From: Brevibacillus centrosporus
GTDB lineage: Bacteria > Bacillota > Bacilli > Brevibacillales > Brevibacillaceae
Reading direction: 5' to 3'
Length of the DNA: 64,000 nucleotides
Assembly (NCBI RefSeq): GCF_003710815.1
Contig: NZ_RHHP01000007.1
Span: forward strand, 1 to 64,000
Within the stretch, counting starts at the first letter, position 1; each line of letters starts with the position of its first letter. The notes under the pieces were generated by a model, which was not told where the DNA came from, searched no databases, and saw nothing but the letters and a program-made list of their open reading frames with translations. Shown here piece by piece: positions 51,841 through 61,408 of this stretch. Position numbers and translations under genes: made by a program.

Positions 51841-54645
51841 GTGGATACACAGCCAATTCGAAAATGGTACACGCTGGCGGCGACAGACGTGACCGAAGCC
51901 CTTCACAGCGATGCGGCGCAGGGATTGACTCAGCAGGAGGCGGAGCGGCGACTGGCAAAGCAAGGTGCCAACCAGTTGGCTGAAAACAAGCGCAAGCCTC
52001 TCTATACAGTCTTTCTCGATCAATTTAAGGATTTTATGGTACTCATCCTGTTCATTGCCACGTTGATTTCTTACTTTCTCGGGGAGTACCTGGACGCCAT
52101 CACGATCATCGCCATTATCATCATCAACGGGATTCTCGGTTTTATACAGGAGGCGCGGGCGGAGCGGTCCCTGCAAGCGTTGAAAGAGCTGGCTTCGCCA
52201 ATGGCGAGGGTGATGCGGGAAGGGCACCTGGCGATGATTCCTGCCTCACGTCTAGTACCGGGGGATTTGGTATTGCTCGAAGCTGGAGACCGCGTGCCTG
52301 CAGATATGCGCCTGCTCGCGGCCAATCGTCTGGAGATCGAGGAATCGGCACTGACCGGGGAATCGGTGCCCGTCAGCAAATCAATTAAGCGACTGGAGGT
52401 TACAGCTGCAGCCCAAGTGCCGCTTGGCGATCAGAAAAACTTGGCCTTTATGGGAACGATGGTGACGGGGGGAACGGGGAGTGGCATCGTAGTTGCCACG
52501 GGCATGGGTACAGAAATCGGGAAAATCGCCCACCTGATGAACACCGCAGAGGAAGCAGAGACACCTCTCCAGCTGCGTTTGGAGCAAATGGGCAAGATTC
52601 TCGTCGTCGTAGCGGTGCTGCTCACCATTGTCGTGATCGGGGCAGGGGTGTGGCATGGCCATGAGCTGTTTACGATGTTCCTCGCCGGGGTAAGCTTGGC
52701 GGTTGCCGCGATTCCGGAAGGGCTCCCTGCGATTGTGACGGTTGCGCTGGCGCTGGGTGTACAGCGAATGATTCGCCGCAATGCGATCGTGCGCAAGCTG
52801 CCCTCGGTGGAGACACTCGGCTGCGCTTCTGTCATTTGCTCGGATAAGACAGGGACCCTCACACAGAACAAGATGACCGTCACGCAGGTTTGGCACAGCA
52901 ATACCTTGTATGAAATAAGCGGCAGCGGCTATGCGCCGGAGGGCTCCTTTTTGCTACAGGGCAAAGCTGTTTCTCCTACTCGTGATGGCGCGCTTAACCA
53001 GATACTTCGGATTGCAGAGCGATGCAACAACGCACGTCTGACCTGCGAAGAACAGAGCACACGCAATTTGCTGGGGATGGGAAAAACGACACGCTTTTGG
53101 CATGTTGTGGGGGACCCGACAGAAGGAGCACTCAAGGTACTCGCGGCAAAAGGACAAAACGGGACTGTCGATCGGGGGAAGATGGGTCACCAATCGGTGC
53201 GCGTAGAGGAGCTGCCGTTTGATTCCGATCGGAAAATGATGTCTGTCGTGGAGAAAGGCTCGGACGGCGTGCATTCTCTGCTTACCAAAGGTGCGGTGGA
53301 AGCTGTATTGGCACGTTCCACGCACATCCTGTGGAAAGGTGAGCTGCAGCCGCTCTCGGCGACGATACGCCACCAAGTCCTGGAGCAAACAGAGCTCATG
53401 GCGGGGAAAGCATTGCGCGTCTTGGCCTTTGCCTATAAGACCATGCAGGGCTACCGTCCCGGTCAGCCTATCGGCTCAGTGGAAAATAACCTCGTGTTTG
53501 TCGGGGTAGCAGGTATGATCGACCCGCCTCGCGACGAAGTTCGCCCGGCGATCAATCTGTGCCACCAGGCGGGAATCAAAACCGTCATGATTACCGGTGA
53601 CCATAAAGTGACGGCTGAGGCGATCGCCAAACAAATCGGTCTGGTAAGAGGCTATGGTGAGGTGCTGGAGGGGCGTGACCTGGATAATTTGTCCGACGCT
53701 CAGCTGTCCGAATACGTAGAGAGAGTCTCGGTCTATGCACGCGTGTCGCCGGAACACAAGCTGCGCATCGTACGCGCCCTGCAGAGCAAAGGGCATGTCG
53801 TGGCGATGACGGGAGACGGAGTGAACGATGCACCTGCAATAAAAACGTCGGACATCGGCATTGCCATGGGGATTACGGGTACCGATGTCACGAAGGAAGC
53901 TGCCGCGCTCGTGCTGCGTGACGACAACTTCGCGACGATCGTCGCAGCTGTAGAGGAAGGGCGCAACATCTACGACAACATCCGCAAATTCATTCGCTAC
54001 CTGCTGGCTTCCAACGTGGGTGAGATCCTCGTCATGTTTTTCGCGATGCTGTTAGGCCTGCCGTTGCCGATGGTGCCGATTCAGATTCTGTGGGTCAACC
54101 TCGTTACAGATGGCTTGCCCGCTATGGCACTGGGCGTCGATCAGGCAGAGGCCGATACGATGTACCAGCGCCCGCGGAATAAAGCGGAAAACATCTTTAG
54201 CAGAGGACTCGGATGGAAAATCATCAGCCGTGGCTTCCTGATCGGGGCGATGACGCTCCTTGCCTTCTGGCTGACGCTGCGCGAGGATCCAAACAATCTG
54301 GTGCATGCCCAAACAGTTGCTTTCGTCACGTTGGTCATGGCTCAGCTTATTCACGTATTTGACTGCCGCAGCCAGTACAGCGTCTTTCACCGCAATGTGT
54401 TTGAAAACAAGTATCTGGTCTGGGCGGTTATTTCTTCGCTGGTGCTCGTTCTCGGGGTCGTCTACATCGATGCGCTGCAGCCGATTTTCAAAACAACGGA
54501 CCTGTCCTTCCGCGATTGGGCACTGATCCTGGTCACTTCTGGAGTTCCTACCTTTGTGGCGGGAATCGGGGGAGTTCTGGCAAGCGGCAGACCAAAGACC
54601 AGCAAGCAAAAACGCTCGTCCATGCGTACCGTGCGTCCTGACTAA
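51841..54645 (+). CDS. Calcium-transporting P-type ATPase (SERCA type)
   Basis: P2A-type ATPase of 934 residues. Phosphorylation site CSDKTGTLTQNKM, TGES, and GDGVNDAPAIKTSDIG are intact. Calcium site residues match SERCA: AAIPEGLPA in M4, SNVGEILVMF in M5 and NLVTDGLPAMALG in M6. The GTG start follows GGAGGAG. B. subtilis YloB (PacL type) is the closest known example and is linked to spores. It exports Ca2+ from the cytoplasm. It precedes the yunB gene by 44 bp. Confidence 0.93.
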   Translation: MDTQPIRKWYTLAATDVTEALHSDAAQGLTQQEAERRLAKQGANQLAENKRKPLYTVFLDQFKDFMVLILFIATLISYFLGEYLDAITIIAIIIINGILGFIQEARAERSLQALKELASPMARVMREGHLAMIPASRLVPGDLVLLEAGDRVPADMRLLAANRLEIEESALTGESVPVSKSIKRLEVTAAAQVPLGDQKNLAFMGTMVTGGTGSGIVVATGMGTEIGKIAHLMNTAEEAETPLQLRLEQMGKILVVVAVLLTIVVIGAGVWHGHELFTMFLAGVSLAVAAIPEGLPAIVTVALALGVQRMIRRNAIVRKLPSVETLGCASVICSDKTGTLTQNKMTVTQVWHSNTLYEISGSGYAPEGSFLLQGKAVSPTRDGALNQILRIAERCNNARLTCEEQSTRNLLGMGKTTRFWHVVGDPTEGALKVLAAKGQNGTVDRGKMGHQSVRVEELPFDSDRKMMSVVEKGSDGVHSLLTKGAVEAVLARSTHILWKGELQPLSATIRHQVLEQTELMAGKALRVLAFAYKTMQGYRPGQPIGSVENNLVFVGVAGMIDPPRDEVRPAINLCHQAGIKTVMITGDHKVTAEAIAKQIGLVRGYGEVLEGRDLDNLSDAQLSEYVERVSVYARVSPEHKLRIVRALQSKGHVVAMTGDGVNDAPAIKTSDIGIAMGITGTDVTKEAAALVLRDDNFATIVAAVEEGRNIYDNIRKFIRYLLASNVGEILVMFFAMLLGLPLPMVPIQILWVNLVTDGLPAMALGVDQAEADTMYQRPRNKAENIFSRGLGWKIISRGFLIGAMTLLAFWLTLREDPNNLVHAQTVAFVTLVMAQLIHVFDCRSQYSVFHRNVFENKYLVWAVISSLVLVLGVVYIDALQPIFKTTDLSFRDWALILVTSGVPTFVAGIGGVLASGRPKTSKQKRSSMRTVRPD

Positions 54646-54689
54646 CCGAAGCGGCTTCTCGCCGTGAAGCAGAAAAGAGGGTTGGGAGC

Positions 54690-55394
54690 GTGCGTAAGAA
54701 AACAGGCGGGTGGCGAAGACGGGGCAGGAGAATACTGGCTACGACTTTGTTCACCATCATCGGATTATTCGTACTGTTTCTGTTGGCAGAAAAGCAGATT
54801 GAACCTACGCTGATGCTGATCGCCCAGGCGAAAGCCGACCAAGTGGCTAAGCTGGCTATTACAGACGCGATTACCAAAAGGCTCAGCCAGCAAGGACTGG
54901 ATTTCAATCAGGTCGTGCTTATGGAAAAGGATCAGGCGGGGAATATCAAAGCCGTTAATTTCAACTTTCGGGAGTATTCCCGCATTGTTGGAGAGACGAC
55001 TGCTCGGATTCAAAACAGACTAAAGGAATTTGAGAGCGAAAACGTCAAGATGTCCGTTCCGCTAGGTGTAGCGACGAGAAACGCATTTCTCGAGCATCTA
55101 GGTCCTGAGGTGCCGATCTCGTTTGTTCCCATCGGAGCAGTCAAGACCTGGCTGGAAACCGGGATGAAGCAAGCGGGCATCAACATGGTGCTGGTTACCG
55201 TCTACATTTACGTAGAAGTCGATCTGCGGGTCATTATCCCGTTCGCAACCGATCAGCAGACGGTGACTACCCAGATTCCCATCACCGAAGCGTTGATTGT
55301 CGGCAAGGTTCCGACCTATCTTTACAACAATCCGTCAGGCAAGCCCGATGTGCCGATGCCGCGCAGCGGACAGATCATCCAGCCCCAGCCGTAA
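54690..55394 (+). CDS. yunB: Sporulation protein YunB
   Basis: Protein of 234 residues with one N-terminal helix preceded by a basic stretch and followed by the YunB domain (AKADQVAKLAITDAITKRLSQQG, then VSVPLGVATRNAFLEHLGP-like VPLGVATRNAFLEHLG). YunB is needed for normal sporulation in B. subtilis and is made in the mother cell. The start is GTG 54690. The C-terminal residues end in QIIQPQP. Confidence 0.9.
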   Translation: MRKKTGGWRRRGRRILATTLFTIIGLFVLFLLAEKQIEPTLMLIAQAKADQVAKLAITDAITKRLSQQGLDFNQVVLMEKDQAGNIKAVNFNFREYSRIVGETTARIQNRLKEFESENVKMSVPLGVATRNAFLEHLGPEVPISFVPIGAVKTWLETGMKQAGINMVLVTVYIYVEVDLRVIIPFATDQQTVTTQIPITEALIVGKVPTYLYNNPSGKPDVPMPRSGQIIQPQP

Positions 55395-55403
55395 AAATTA
55401 TTT

Positions 55404-55429
55404 TGAAACGTTTGTTGCATGCTGTCGTC
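55404..55429 (+). promoter_or_regulatory. ECF-sigma-like promoter
   Basis: TGAAAC (55404-55409) and CGTC (55426-55429) are exactly 16 bp apart, matching the SigW/SigM/SigX class. Transcription would begin about 45 bp before the next gene. Confidence 0.6.
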
Positions 55430-55480
55430 CAAGTTATAGAGACACTACACAGTAGGAAAAACATTGGGGGAGAAAACAGC

Positions 55481-56215
55481 ATGAAAACAATACGTACAGG
55501 CATGATGACGTTGGCGGCTCTGGCCGTTTTGGGAACAAACGTGGTATCGGCAACCTCCGAACCAGTAAAGGAACTTTCCGTTAACGTAAATGGAGAGCAT
55601 ATCGAACAGGCAGCGATTTTTGATAAAGGTACCGACGATGCCGTAACCGTGGTAGACGAGGAATCCGACGTGGCTCCAGTCCGTACCGGAACTATCACGA
55701 CCCTCAATAAAAGCGAGGATGGCCGCGTATCCTTCCAGTTGAACGGATATGAGACAGGAATCATCCTGCACGTGGATAAAGATACAAAAATCACAACAGC
55801 TGACGGCAAAGAGCTGAAGCCAGAGGATCTGAAGCTGGGGATGGAAGTGGAAGCAACTCACCAAAAATTCATGGCGATGAGTATGCCGCCGCAATCCGGT
55901 GCAGTGACCATCGTGGTAAAAAGCAGCCTGGAAACCCCTGAGGTACTGGGTACAGCCGGTAAAGTGGTAAGCATCGATAAAGACCAGGAAGGCACCTACA
56001 AAATGGTGGTAGAAGGACGCGCTCTGACAGAGAATGCTCCTGAAAAAGTAGCGCTGATTATCAATGAGGATACCAAAATCGTGAGCGCGAAAGACAACAA
56101 AACGCTTACGCCAGAGGATCTGAAAGCAGACATGAACGTATTTGCTTACTATGGTCCAAAACTGACTCGCAGCCTGCCGCCAATCGGTGTCGCTGAGAAA
56201 ATCGTCGTAGAATAA
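55481..56215 (+). CDS. Secreted protein with two related beta domains
   Basis: I do not recognise this 244-residue protein. A signal peptide (about residues 1-24, ending near VVSATS) predicts secretion. The mature part has two related segments (about 70-150 and 160-240), each with a VDKDTKITTADGKELKPEDLKLGMEV-type block. The repeated pattern, D-x-T-K-I...LTPEDLK...M.V, suggests a duplicated OB-like or beta-sandwich unit. It is expressed from an ECF-sigma-like promoter, which suggests a cell-envelope stress role. ATG 55481 follows TTGGGGGAG. Confidence 0.8.
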   Translation: MKTIRTGMMTLAALAVLGTNVVSATSEPVKELSVNVNGEHIEQAAIFDKGTDDAVTVVDEESDVAPVRTGTITTLNKSEDGRVSFQLNGYETGIILHVDKDTKITTADGKELKPEDLKLGMEVEATHQKFMAMSMPPQSGAVTIVVKSSLETPEVLGTAGKVVSIDKDQEGTYKMVVEGRALTENAPEKVALIINEDTKIVSAKDNKTLTPEDLKADMNVFAYYGPKLTRSLPPIGVAEKIVVE

Positions 56216-56219
56216 GGAA

Positions 56220-57395
56220 TTAGAAACGGAACGGCACAGGCTGTTCCGTTTCTTTTTGTCGTGGAGCGGGACGCAGACTGCACAGACCGGCGATGAGAGC
56301 CACTCCAGCACAAAGACAGGCGAGCACGGTGAAGCCCCACGTCTGATACACAGGGCCGCCTACATACGAGCCAATCGTCATCCCGATGTACATGCCTGTG
56401 ATGTTCCATGCCATGATTCTTCCGAGGTGGTCAGGGTATTCCCGTGCCAAACGGGATTGATACGAAGGAACAAAGGCATAGCCTACAAATGCCCAGAGGA
56501 ACAGTAAGACAAAAAGCCAGATTCCCTGCTGGTAGAACAGCCCTACACTGACGAGACAGGCGGTCAAAGTCAGCAGACTGGCAGAAGAAATCGCCTTAGC
56601 CCCCCATTTGTCGGACAGGCTTCCGCCGTTCAGGCTGCCGAGCATGGCTCCGACCCCATACGCGATGAGAGAAGCTGCGATCTGAGAGGGACGAAAGCCG
56701 ACATCCTCCGTCAGTGCCGTACCTAGATAGGTGTAGACACCGTACATGGCTGCTGCCCAGTAAACGGTGACGAGGACGGAGCGAAACATCAAAGCGACAG
56801 AGGGAGCCGAGCTTTGCCTGGATGCTCCTGTGTGATTTCGCTGCGGCCAAATGGCGAGGTTGATCCAGGCAAGCAAAAAGCTGACAGCGGCGATGAGCCA
56901 AAAGGTAATACGCCAGCCGAGCTGGTCAGCGATCAAGGTGCCGATCGGCGTCCCTGCCCAAAGGCCCGTCAGATTGCCAGAGACCACGACGGACAACCAA
57001 GCTGCTCTACGGTTAGCAGGAGCCAAATCACTGACGAACGCATAGACACAGGGGGCGATTGCTGCCAGTGCCAATCCAGCCACAGCCCTGCTGATGAGCA
57101 GCATGCCAAAAGAATGGGTAAAGCCGGTCCACAGGTTGGCGAGACAAAATAGGGTCAGTCCTCCCCATAGCAGGAGGCGCCGGCGGTTTGAATAACGGTC
57201 AAACAAAACGCCCATCAAAGGAGAACCACAGGCGTACATGGTAGACATGGCCGTCACAAGCCAGCCAGCAACGGCGGGTGTCACGGCAAATTCCTCGGCG
57301 ATGGATGGCAGCAAAGGTGAAACAATAAAGACATCAGTCCCTACGATGAACAAGGTAACGGCGCCTGTAATCAACCAGACGGCAGCGTTCTTCAC
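56220..57395 (-). CDS. MFS transporter (drug/arabinose efflux type)
   Basis: Major facilitator of 391 residues with twelve hydrophobic helices and the A motif between helices 2 and 3 (GSPLMGVLFDRYSNRRR). The family resembles AraJ/YdhP-type exporters. The start GTG 57395 follows AGGAGGA. It is a single-gene transcript convergent with the secreted repeat protein. The substrate is unknown. Confidence 0.88.
   Translation of the reverse strand: MKNAAVWLITGAVTLFIVGTDVFIVSPLLPSIAEEFAVTPAVAGWLVTAMSTMYACGSPLMGVLFDRYSNRRRLLLWGGLTLFCLANLWTGFTHSFGMLLISRAVAGLALAAIAPCVYAFVSDLAPANRRAAWLSVVVSGNLTGLWAGTPIGTLIADQLGWRITFWLIAAVSFLLAWINLAIWPQRNHTGASRQSSAPSVALMFRSVLVTVYWAAAMYGVYTYLGTALTEDVGFRPSQIAASLIAYGVGAMLGSLNGGSLSDKWGAKAISSASLLTLTACLVSVGLFYQQGIWLFVLLFLWAFVGYAFVPSYQSRLAREYPDHLGRIMAWNITGMYIGMTIGSYVGGPVYQTWGFTVLACLCAGVALIAGLCSLRPAPRQKETEQPVPFRF
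56221..56258. terminator. Bidirectional terminator inside the MFS 3' end
   Basis: GAAACGGAAC (56223-56232) and GTTCCGTTTC (56243-56252) with T-run; the hairpin includes the final codons of the convergent MFS gene. Confidence 0.85.
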
Positions 57396-57472
57396 GACAT
57401 CCCATTCCTCCTGACTGAGCCGTGCAAAATAGATGCTTCTATCAGTTATATGGAGAGATGGAAAGGGGGTGC

Positions 57473-57760
57473 CTACACCTGCGTGGAGGGATCAAGGGGA
57501 TAGGCCATGCAAAAGACGCGGCCAAGCTTCTCTGAGACACGCTCCTCGTAGGTAGTAAATCCATACGCTTCATAAAATGGTATGACAGCCTGATTCTTTT
57601 CTAAGACAGCGAGATGAAGAGAATGATAGCCGTTTTCCCGATACCAAGCGGTCAGGCAATCGAGAAACTCTTTGGCGTAGCCTCTTCCTTGTGCCCGGCT
57701 GTCGATCATGATCAATCCAAGCCACGGATGTCCGTCGCACCAAAATAGATAAAGAGTCAA
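57473..57760 (-). pseudogene. N-terminally truncated GNAT acetyltransferase
   Basis: The 95-residue frame encodes only the C-terminal part of a GNAT: HPWLGLIMIDSRAQGRGYAKEFLDCL holds motif A (RxxGRG), followed by FYEAYGF. The expected N-terminal 50-70 residues are missing; an in-frame stop lies nine codons upstream of the TTG that could serve as a start, and no ribosome site is visible. The region upstream has only another frame open. I take it as a remnant. Confidence 0.5.
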
Positions 57761-57864
57761 TAGCCATACTAGTCCAGCCTGAGGTTAAGGGAATTCCCCG
57801 ATACACTTTCTTGCCCGTAAACTCTACAATAGCGGTATGGAGATTGTCTTACGAGGAGGAGCGC

Positions 57865-58929
57865 ATGAGTACGTGGAGAGAAGACCTGGATACGTCCAGT
57901 GAAATGTTTTCGCTGATGCAGTCCATCTTTGCGAACGTCAGCGATGCCATCCTGGTGGTAGACCGCGACGGGTTGATCGCAGCGGTCAATGCCGCACTAG
58001 AGCAAATGACAGGCTGGACCGAGAAAGAATTGGTCGGGATCAAACATATTTGTGAGCTTTGTCTGGGGATGGCGACTTGCATGGAAGAGACGTCCTGTGC
58101 CGATTGCTTCTTCAAGCAGGTGCAGATGCCATCCTTTGAGATGCGCCTGCGAACTCGTGACGGCAGGGACTATCCCGTAACAGCGAGCTCTGCGAGATTG
58201 CCTGATGGCGCAAACGGCGAGCTGGTGATGGTGATCCGGGACATGTCTGCCCAGCAGCGCACAGAAAAAGAGCGTTACCAGCACAAGCTGACGAACTACG
58301 CGATTGCTGCGCAGGAGGAAGAGCGCAAGCGTATTGCTCGCGAGCTGCACGATGGGGTTGGTCAGGCTCTTTACAGCATTTTGGTAGGATTGAACGTCGT
58401 TGGACAAGGACATTTGAGTGACCCGATCCGGCAGCATGTGAATGATCTTTTGCAGATGACTTCCAAGGCGATGGAAGAGGTCAAGCGGATGGCACTAGAG
58501 CTGCGTCCCTCCGCGCTGGATGACTTGGGGCTTTTGCCAGCCTTGCGCTCGTTGATGAAGAGGGTAGAGAAAAGCTTTGACATCCAGGTGGAGCTCCATG
58601 TTCAGGGAGAGCGCCGGCGCTATTCAGCAGCGATGGAAACGGCTCTCTACCGCATCGTTCAGGAGGCAATGACCAACACGGCCAAATACGCAAAGGCAAG
58701 TCAGCTGGGGATCGTGTTTGAGGACAGAGAAAAAGAAGTTGTGGTGACGATCGTAGATGATGGCGTCGGCTTTGAGGTAGAGAAGGCTTTGCATACGGGC
58801 AAGGGCTTGGGTATTTTCGGTATGAAGGAACGGGCACAGCTGCTAGGAGGTACAGTGGATATCCGGTCAGCTCCTGACGAGGGTACGACTGTCATCGTGC
58901 GCATTCCGGTTTCAAAGGAGGAGACGTAA
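57865..58929 (+). CDS. nreB: NreB-like oxygen-sensing histidine kinase (Fe-S PAS)
   Basis: Cytoplasmic kinase of 354 residues. The PAS domain (about 15-125) contains C63-x2-C66 and C78-x2-C81, exactly the CxxC-x11-CxxC spacing of the [4Fe-4S]-binding NreB of Staphylococcus; a fifth Cys (C72) lies between. The HisKA_3 box is RIARELHDGVGQALYSILVGLN, and the ATPase has DDGVGFE and GKGLGIFGMKERA. There are no membrane helices. It would lose its cluster in oxygen and become active under low oxygen. ATG 57865 follows GAGGAGG. NreC-like regulator gene is 2 bp downstream. Confidence 0.82.
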   Translation: MSTWREDLDTSSEMFSLMQSIFANVSDAILVVDRDGLIAAVNAALEQMTGWTEKELVGIKHICELCLGMATCMEETSCADCFFKQVQMPSFEMRLRTRDGRDYPVTASSARLPDGANGELVMVIRDMSAQQRTEKERYQHKLTNYAIAAQEEERKRIARELHDGVGQALYSILVGLNVVGQGHLSDPIRQHVNDLLQMTSKAMEEVKRMALELRPSALDDLGLLPALRSLMKRVEKSFDIQVELHVQGERRRYSAAMETALYRIVQEAMTNTAKYAKASQLGIVFEDREKEVVVTIVDDGVGFEVEKALHTGKGLGIFGMKERAQLLGGTVDIRSAPDEGTTVIVRIPVSKEET

Positions 58930-58931
58930 AC

Positions 58932-59588
58932 ATGGCTATTCGCGTGCTGATCGCTGATGATCACGCCATCGTCCGTTCAGGGCTGGGGATGCTGATCAAC
59001 GCCCAGGAGGATATGGAAGTCGTAGGGTATGCAGCAGATGGAAAGGAAGCGTGCGAGAAAGCCGGAGAGCTCCACCCGGATGTCGTGCTGATGGACCTGA
59101 GCATGCCCCCGGGGGAAAACGGTTTGACGGCAACCGCCAGACTGAAGGGGACGGCACCGGACATCCAGGTTCTCGTCCTGACCATGCATGATGATGAGGA
59201 GTATTTGTTCCGCGTCTTGCAGGCGGGTGCGGCAGGCTATATCCTCAAAAGCGCTCCGGACGTGGATCTTATTGCCGCGATCCGCTCCGTTCAGAAGGGA
59301 ATGGCGTACCTGTATCCTTCTGCGACGAAATCGTTGATTGAGGAATTTTTGCAGATGGTGAAAAGCGGCGAGGAACAGGCGAAATACGAAATTCTCACCG
59401 AGCGGGAAAAGGAAGTGCTCGTGCTGATCGCCAAGGGCTTCAGCAACAAGGAAATTGCCGAGCAGCTGACTGTATCCGTGAAAACGGTTGAATCGCATAA
59501 GGCACATATCATGGAAAAGCTGCACCTGCGTACGCGGCCGGATTTGGTTCGGTACGCGATTAAAAAAGGGTGGCTCGATTTTGAATAG
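58932..59588 (+). CDS. nreC: NarL/NreC-family response regulator
   Basis: Response regulator of 218 residues. Receiver: IADDHAIVRSGL, phospho-Asp in VVLMDLSMPPGENG and Lys in ILKSA. A LuxR-type HTH follows (LTEREKEVLVLIAKGFSNKEIAEQLTVSVKTVESHKAHIMEKLHL, in parts). It pairs with the kinase immediately upstream. In staphylococci NreC activates nitrate respiration genes; no such targets are in this window. Confidence 0.9.
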   Translation: MAIRVLIADDHAIVRSGLGMLINAQEDMEVVGYAADGKEACEKAGELHPDVVLMDLSMPPGENGLTATARLKGTAPDIQVLVLTMHDDEEYLFRVLQAGAAGYILKSAPDVDLIAAIRSVQKGMAYLYPSATKSLIEEFLQMVKSGEEQAKYEILTEREKEVLVLIAKGFSNKEIAEQLTVSVKTVESHKAHIMEKLHLRTRPDLVRYAIKKGWLDFE

Positions 59589-59605
59589 CAGGCATCGTAC
59601 AGACC

Positions 59606-59635
59606 AGACCCGGGATATGATACCCGGGTTTTTCC
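59606..59635 (+). terminator. Rho-independent terminator
   Basis: ACCCGGG (59608-59614) and CCCGGGT (59623-59629), followed by TTTTT. Confidence 0.88.
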
Positions 59636-59716
59636 GTTTCCGAATTTCAGTATTTTTTCAGGATGCACTCGCTATGATGGGGGGGAGAAAGGAAGAGAAA
59701 GGGCGGTAGGAAATAA

Positions 59717-60373
59717 ATGGGGAAACAATCGAAATGGACGAAATGGAAAGTGGGAGGCTGCCTGATGGTCTCTCTGGCCGTTCTCTTCCAGGTGGTGAAG
59801 GCAGACCCAGCGTTTGGGAAAGCAGTACAAGCAGCACAAGAAAATGAGGATTCCTACGACTCCGAAGAGACTGAACAGGCATCATCGGAAATGATGCCGG
59901 TCGATGACGAGGATGACCACTCCGATGCGGATGACAAGCCATCCGCTCTCCCGACTGTACCCGCAGTGTCCATGCAGACAGCGGTTCAGAAGCCAGCAGG
60001 GCATGATTCGGTCACTTCCGCTCATACGCAAAAGAGCACAGGCTCTTCGAAGCAGACGGTAACATCCAAACCGCCGAAGAGCCAGAAGACATCCTCCAGT
60101 GTAGCTCCAAAAGCAGAGTCAGCGGCACCATCCCCTGCTGCCAAAACGCCTGCTCCTGCGGTGAAGTCAGAGCCACAACTACAACCATCACAACCATCAC
60201 AACCATCACAATCACAGGAGACTCCACCTGCAGAAAGTACAGCAGCGTCGGTGGATGCGAGCAAGGAAACCAGCATGGAAGCGGAGCCCCAACCAGAAGA
60301 AAGCCCATCTACGAAAACGGAGACCAAGGCTGCCAAGAAGAAAAAGTCACATACAAAAAGCCGCCGATCGTGA
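59717..60373 (+). CDS. Secreted low-complexity protein
   Basis: Protein of 218 residues with a signal-like helix (about 10-30) and then no conserved domain. The rest is acidic (DDEDDHSDADDK) followed by Ser/Pro/Ala/Lys/Gln-rich sequence with repeats of QPSQPSQ and a very basic end (AAKKKKSHTKSRRS). It looks like an extended cell-wall or secreted linker. It sits 25 bp before apbE. No flavinylation motif (DxxSGAT) is present, so it is unlikely to be the ApbE substrate. Confidence 0.65.
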   Translation: MGKQSKWTKWKVGGCLMVSLAVLFQVVKADPAFGKAVQAAQENEDSYDSEETEQASSEMMPVDDEDDHSDADDKPSALPTVPAVSMQTAVQKPAGHDSVTSAHTQKSTGSSKQTVTSKPPKSQKTSSSVAPKAESAAPSPAAKTPAPAVKSEPQLQPSQPSQPSQSQETPPAESTAASVDASKETSMEAEPQPEESPSTKTETKAAKKKKSHTKSRRS

Positions 60374-60398
60374 ATGGCTGCCGAAGGAGAGGGTCTTG

Positions 60399-61388
60399 AT
60401 GCAACTAGAGGTACCCTTGCATGTCTATCGCTCTCGGGCCATGAATACCGATATCGAAGCCGTCTGGGAACGCCAGGCTCTTCGGAAGAGCACCTCGCTG
60501 GAGAAGATCGTAGACAAGTGGTTCCAAGTGGTTGAACAGCGTTTTAGCCGGTTTATCCCGGACAGTGAGCTTTCCTATCTAAATCGCCGTAGTGGAAGTC
60601 TGACGCTAGTATCGGGAGCAATGGTGGAGGTGCTGTCCCTGGCAGACACATTTCATATTCAAACAGAAGGCATATTCAGTCCATTCGTGTACGATGCGCT
60701 TCATGCTGCAGGCTACAGCCAATCCTATGACATCGTGAAACAGGCAGATGCGGTGACGTCAGGCGGGCCAAGCTTTGGCGCTTATTCCATGACGATCCAT
60801 CCTGGGATGAAAGCGGTGCAGCTTCATACCGGCACACGCCTTGATCTGGGCGGGATTGTCAAAGGATGGTCAGCCGAAAAATTGGGTGATAAGCTCAAGC
60901 TCACATATGGGGTCAGACGTGGATTGGTCAACGCAGGTGGAGATGTGCAGGTATGGGGAGGAAGCAGCGCACAAGAGCCATGGAACATCGGTATCTCCAG
61001 CCCGTGGCATCCAGAGGAGGAGCTGGCGTTGGTTTCCTTGAGAGACGGGGCAGTGGCCACCTCCAGCGTTTACGGAAGAAGATGGAACCATATAAAACAT
61101 GGCGTCCAGCATCATCTGATTGATCCTCGCACCATGCGTCCTGGCAGGAGCGATGTCGTCCAATGCAGCATCGTTGGGGACAGTCTCATCTCCTGTGAAA
61201 GTTGGGCGAAGGTTATTTGTCTGTTGGGGCTGGAGCGTGGACTTGCGCTGCTGCAAGCCAAATGCCCACGCATGGAAGCACTGATTGTTTCGAAGACAGG
61301 AGACCTTCATTTACTCCGACGACATCAGCAGGAAAAGGAAAGATGGGAGACGGAGCATGTCGATTTTATACATGAGGCGGCCAATTAG
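60399..61388 (+). CDS. apbE: ApbE-family FAD:protein FMN transferase
   Basis: Enzyme of 329 residues that transfers FMN from FAD to Ser/Thr of target proteins. Motifs present are GGPSFGAYSM, LDLGGIVKGWSAEKLGD, VNAGGDVQVWGG, VATSSVYGR and HLIDPRTMRPGR (where HIIDPRTG is usual). No signal peptide or lipobox is found, whereas most ApbE proteins are exported. ATG 60399 follows AAGGAGAGGG. The following membrane bis-heme protein points to an electron-transfer role. Confidence 0.85.
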   Translation: MQLEVPLHVYRSRAMNTDIEAVWERQALRKSTSLEKIVDKWFQVVEQRFSRFIPDSELSYLNRRSGSLTLVSGAMVEVLSLADTFHIQTEGIFSPFVYDALHAAGYSQSYDIVKQADAVTSGGPSFGAYSMTIHPGMKAVQLHTGTRLDLGGIVKGWSAEKLGDKLKLTYGVRRGLVNAGGDVQVWGGSSAQEPWNIGISSPWHPEEELALVSLRDGAVATSSVYGRRWNHIKHGVQHHLIDPRTMRPGRSDVVQCSIVGDSLISCESWAKVICLLGLERGLALLQAKCPRMEALIVSKTGDLHLLRRHQQEKERWETEHVDFIHEAAN

Positions 61389-61408
61389 GAGAAAGGAGTG
61401 CATGTTAC

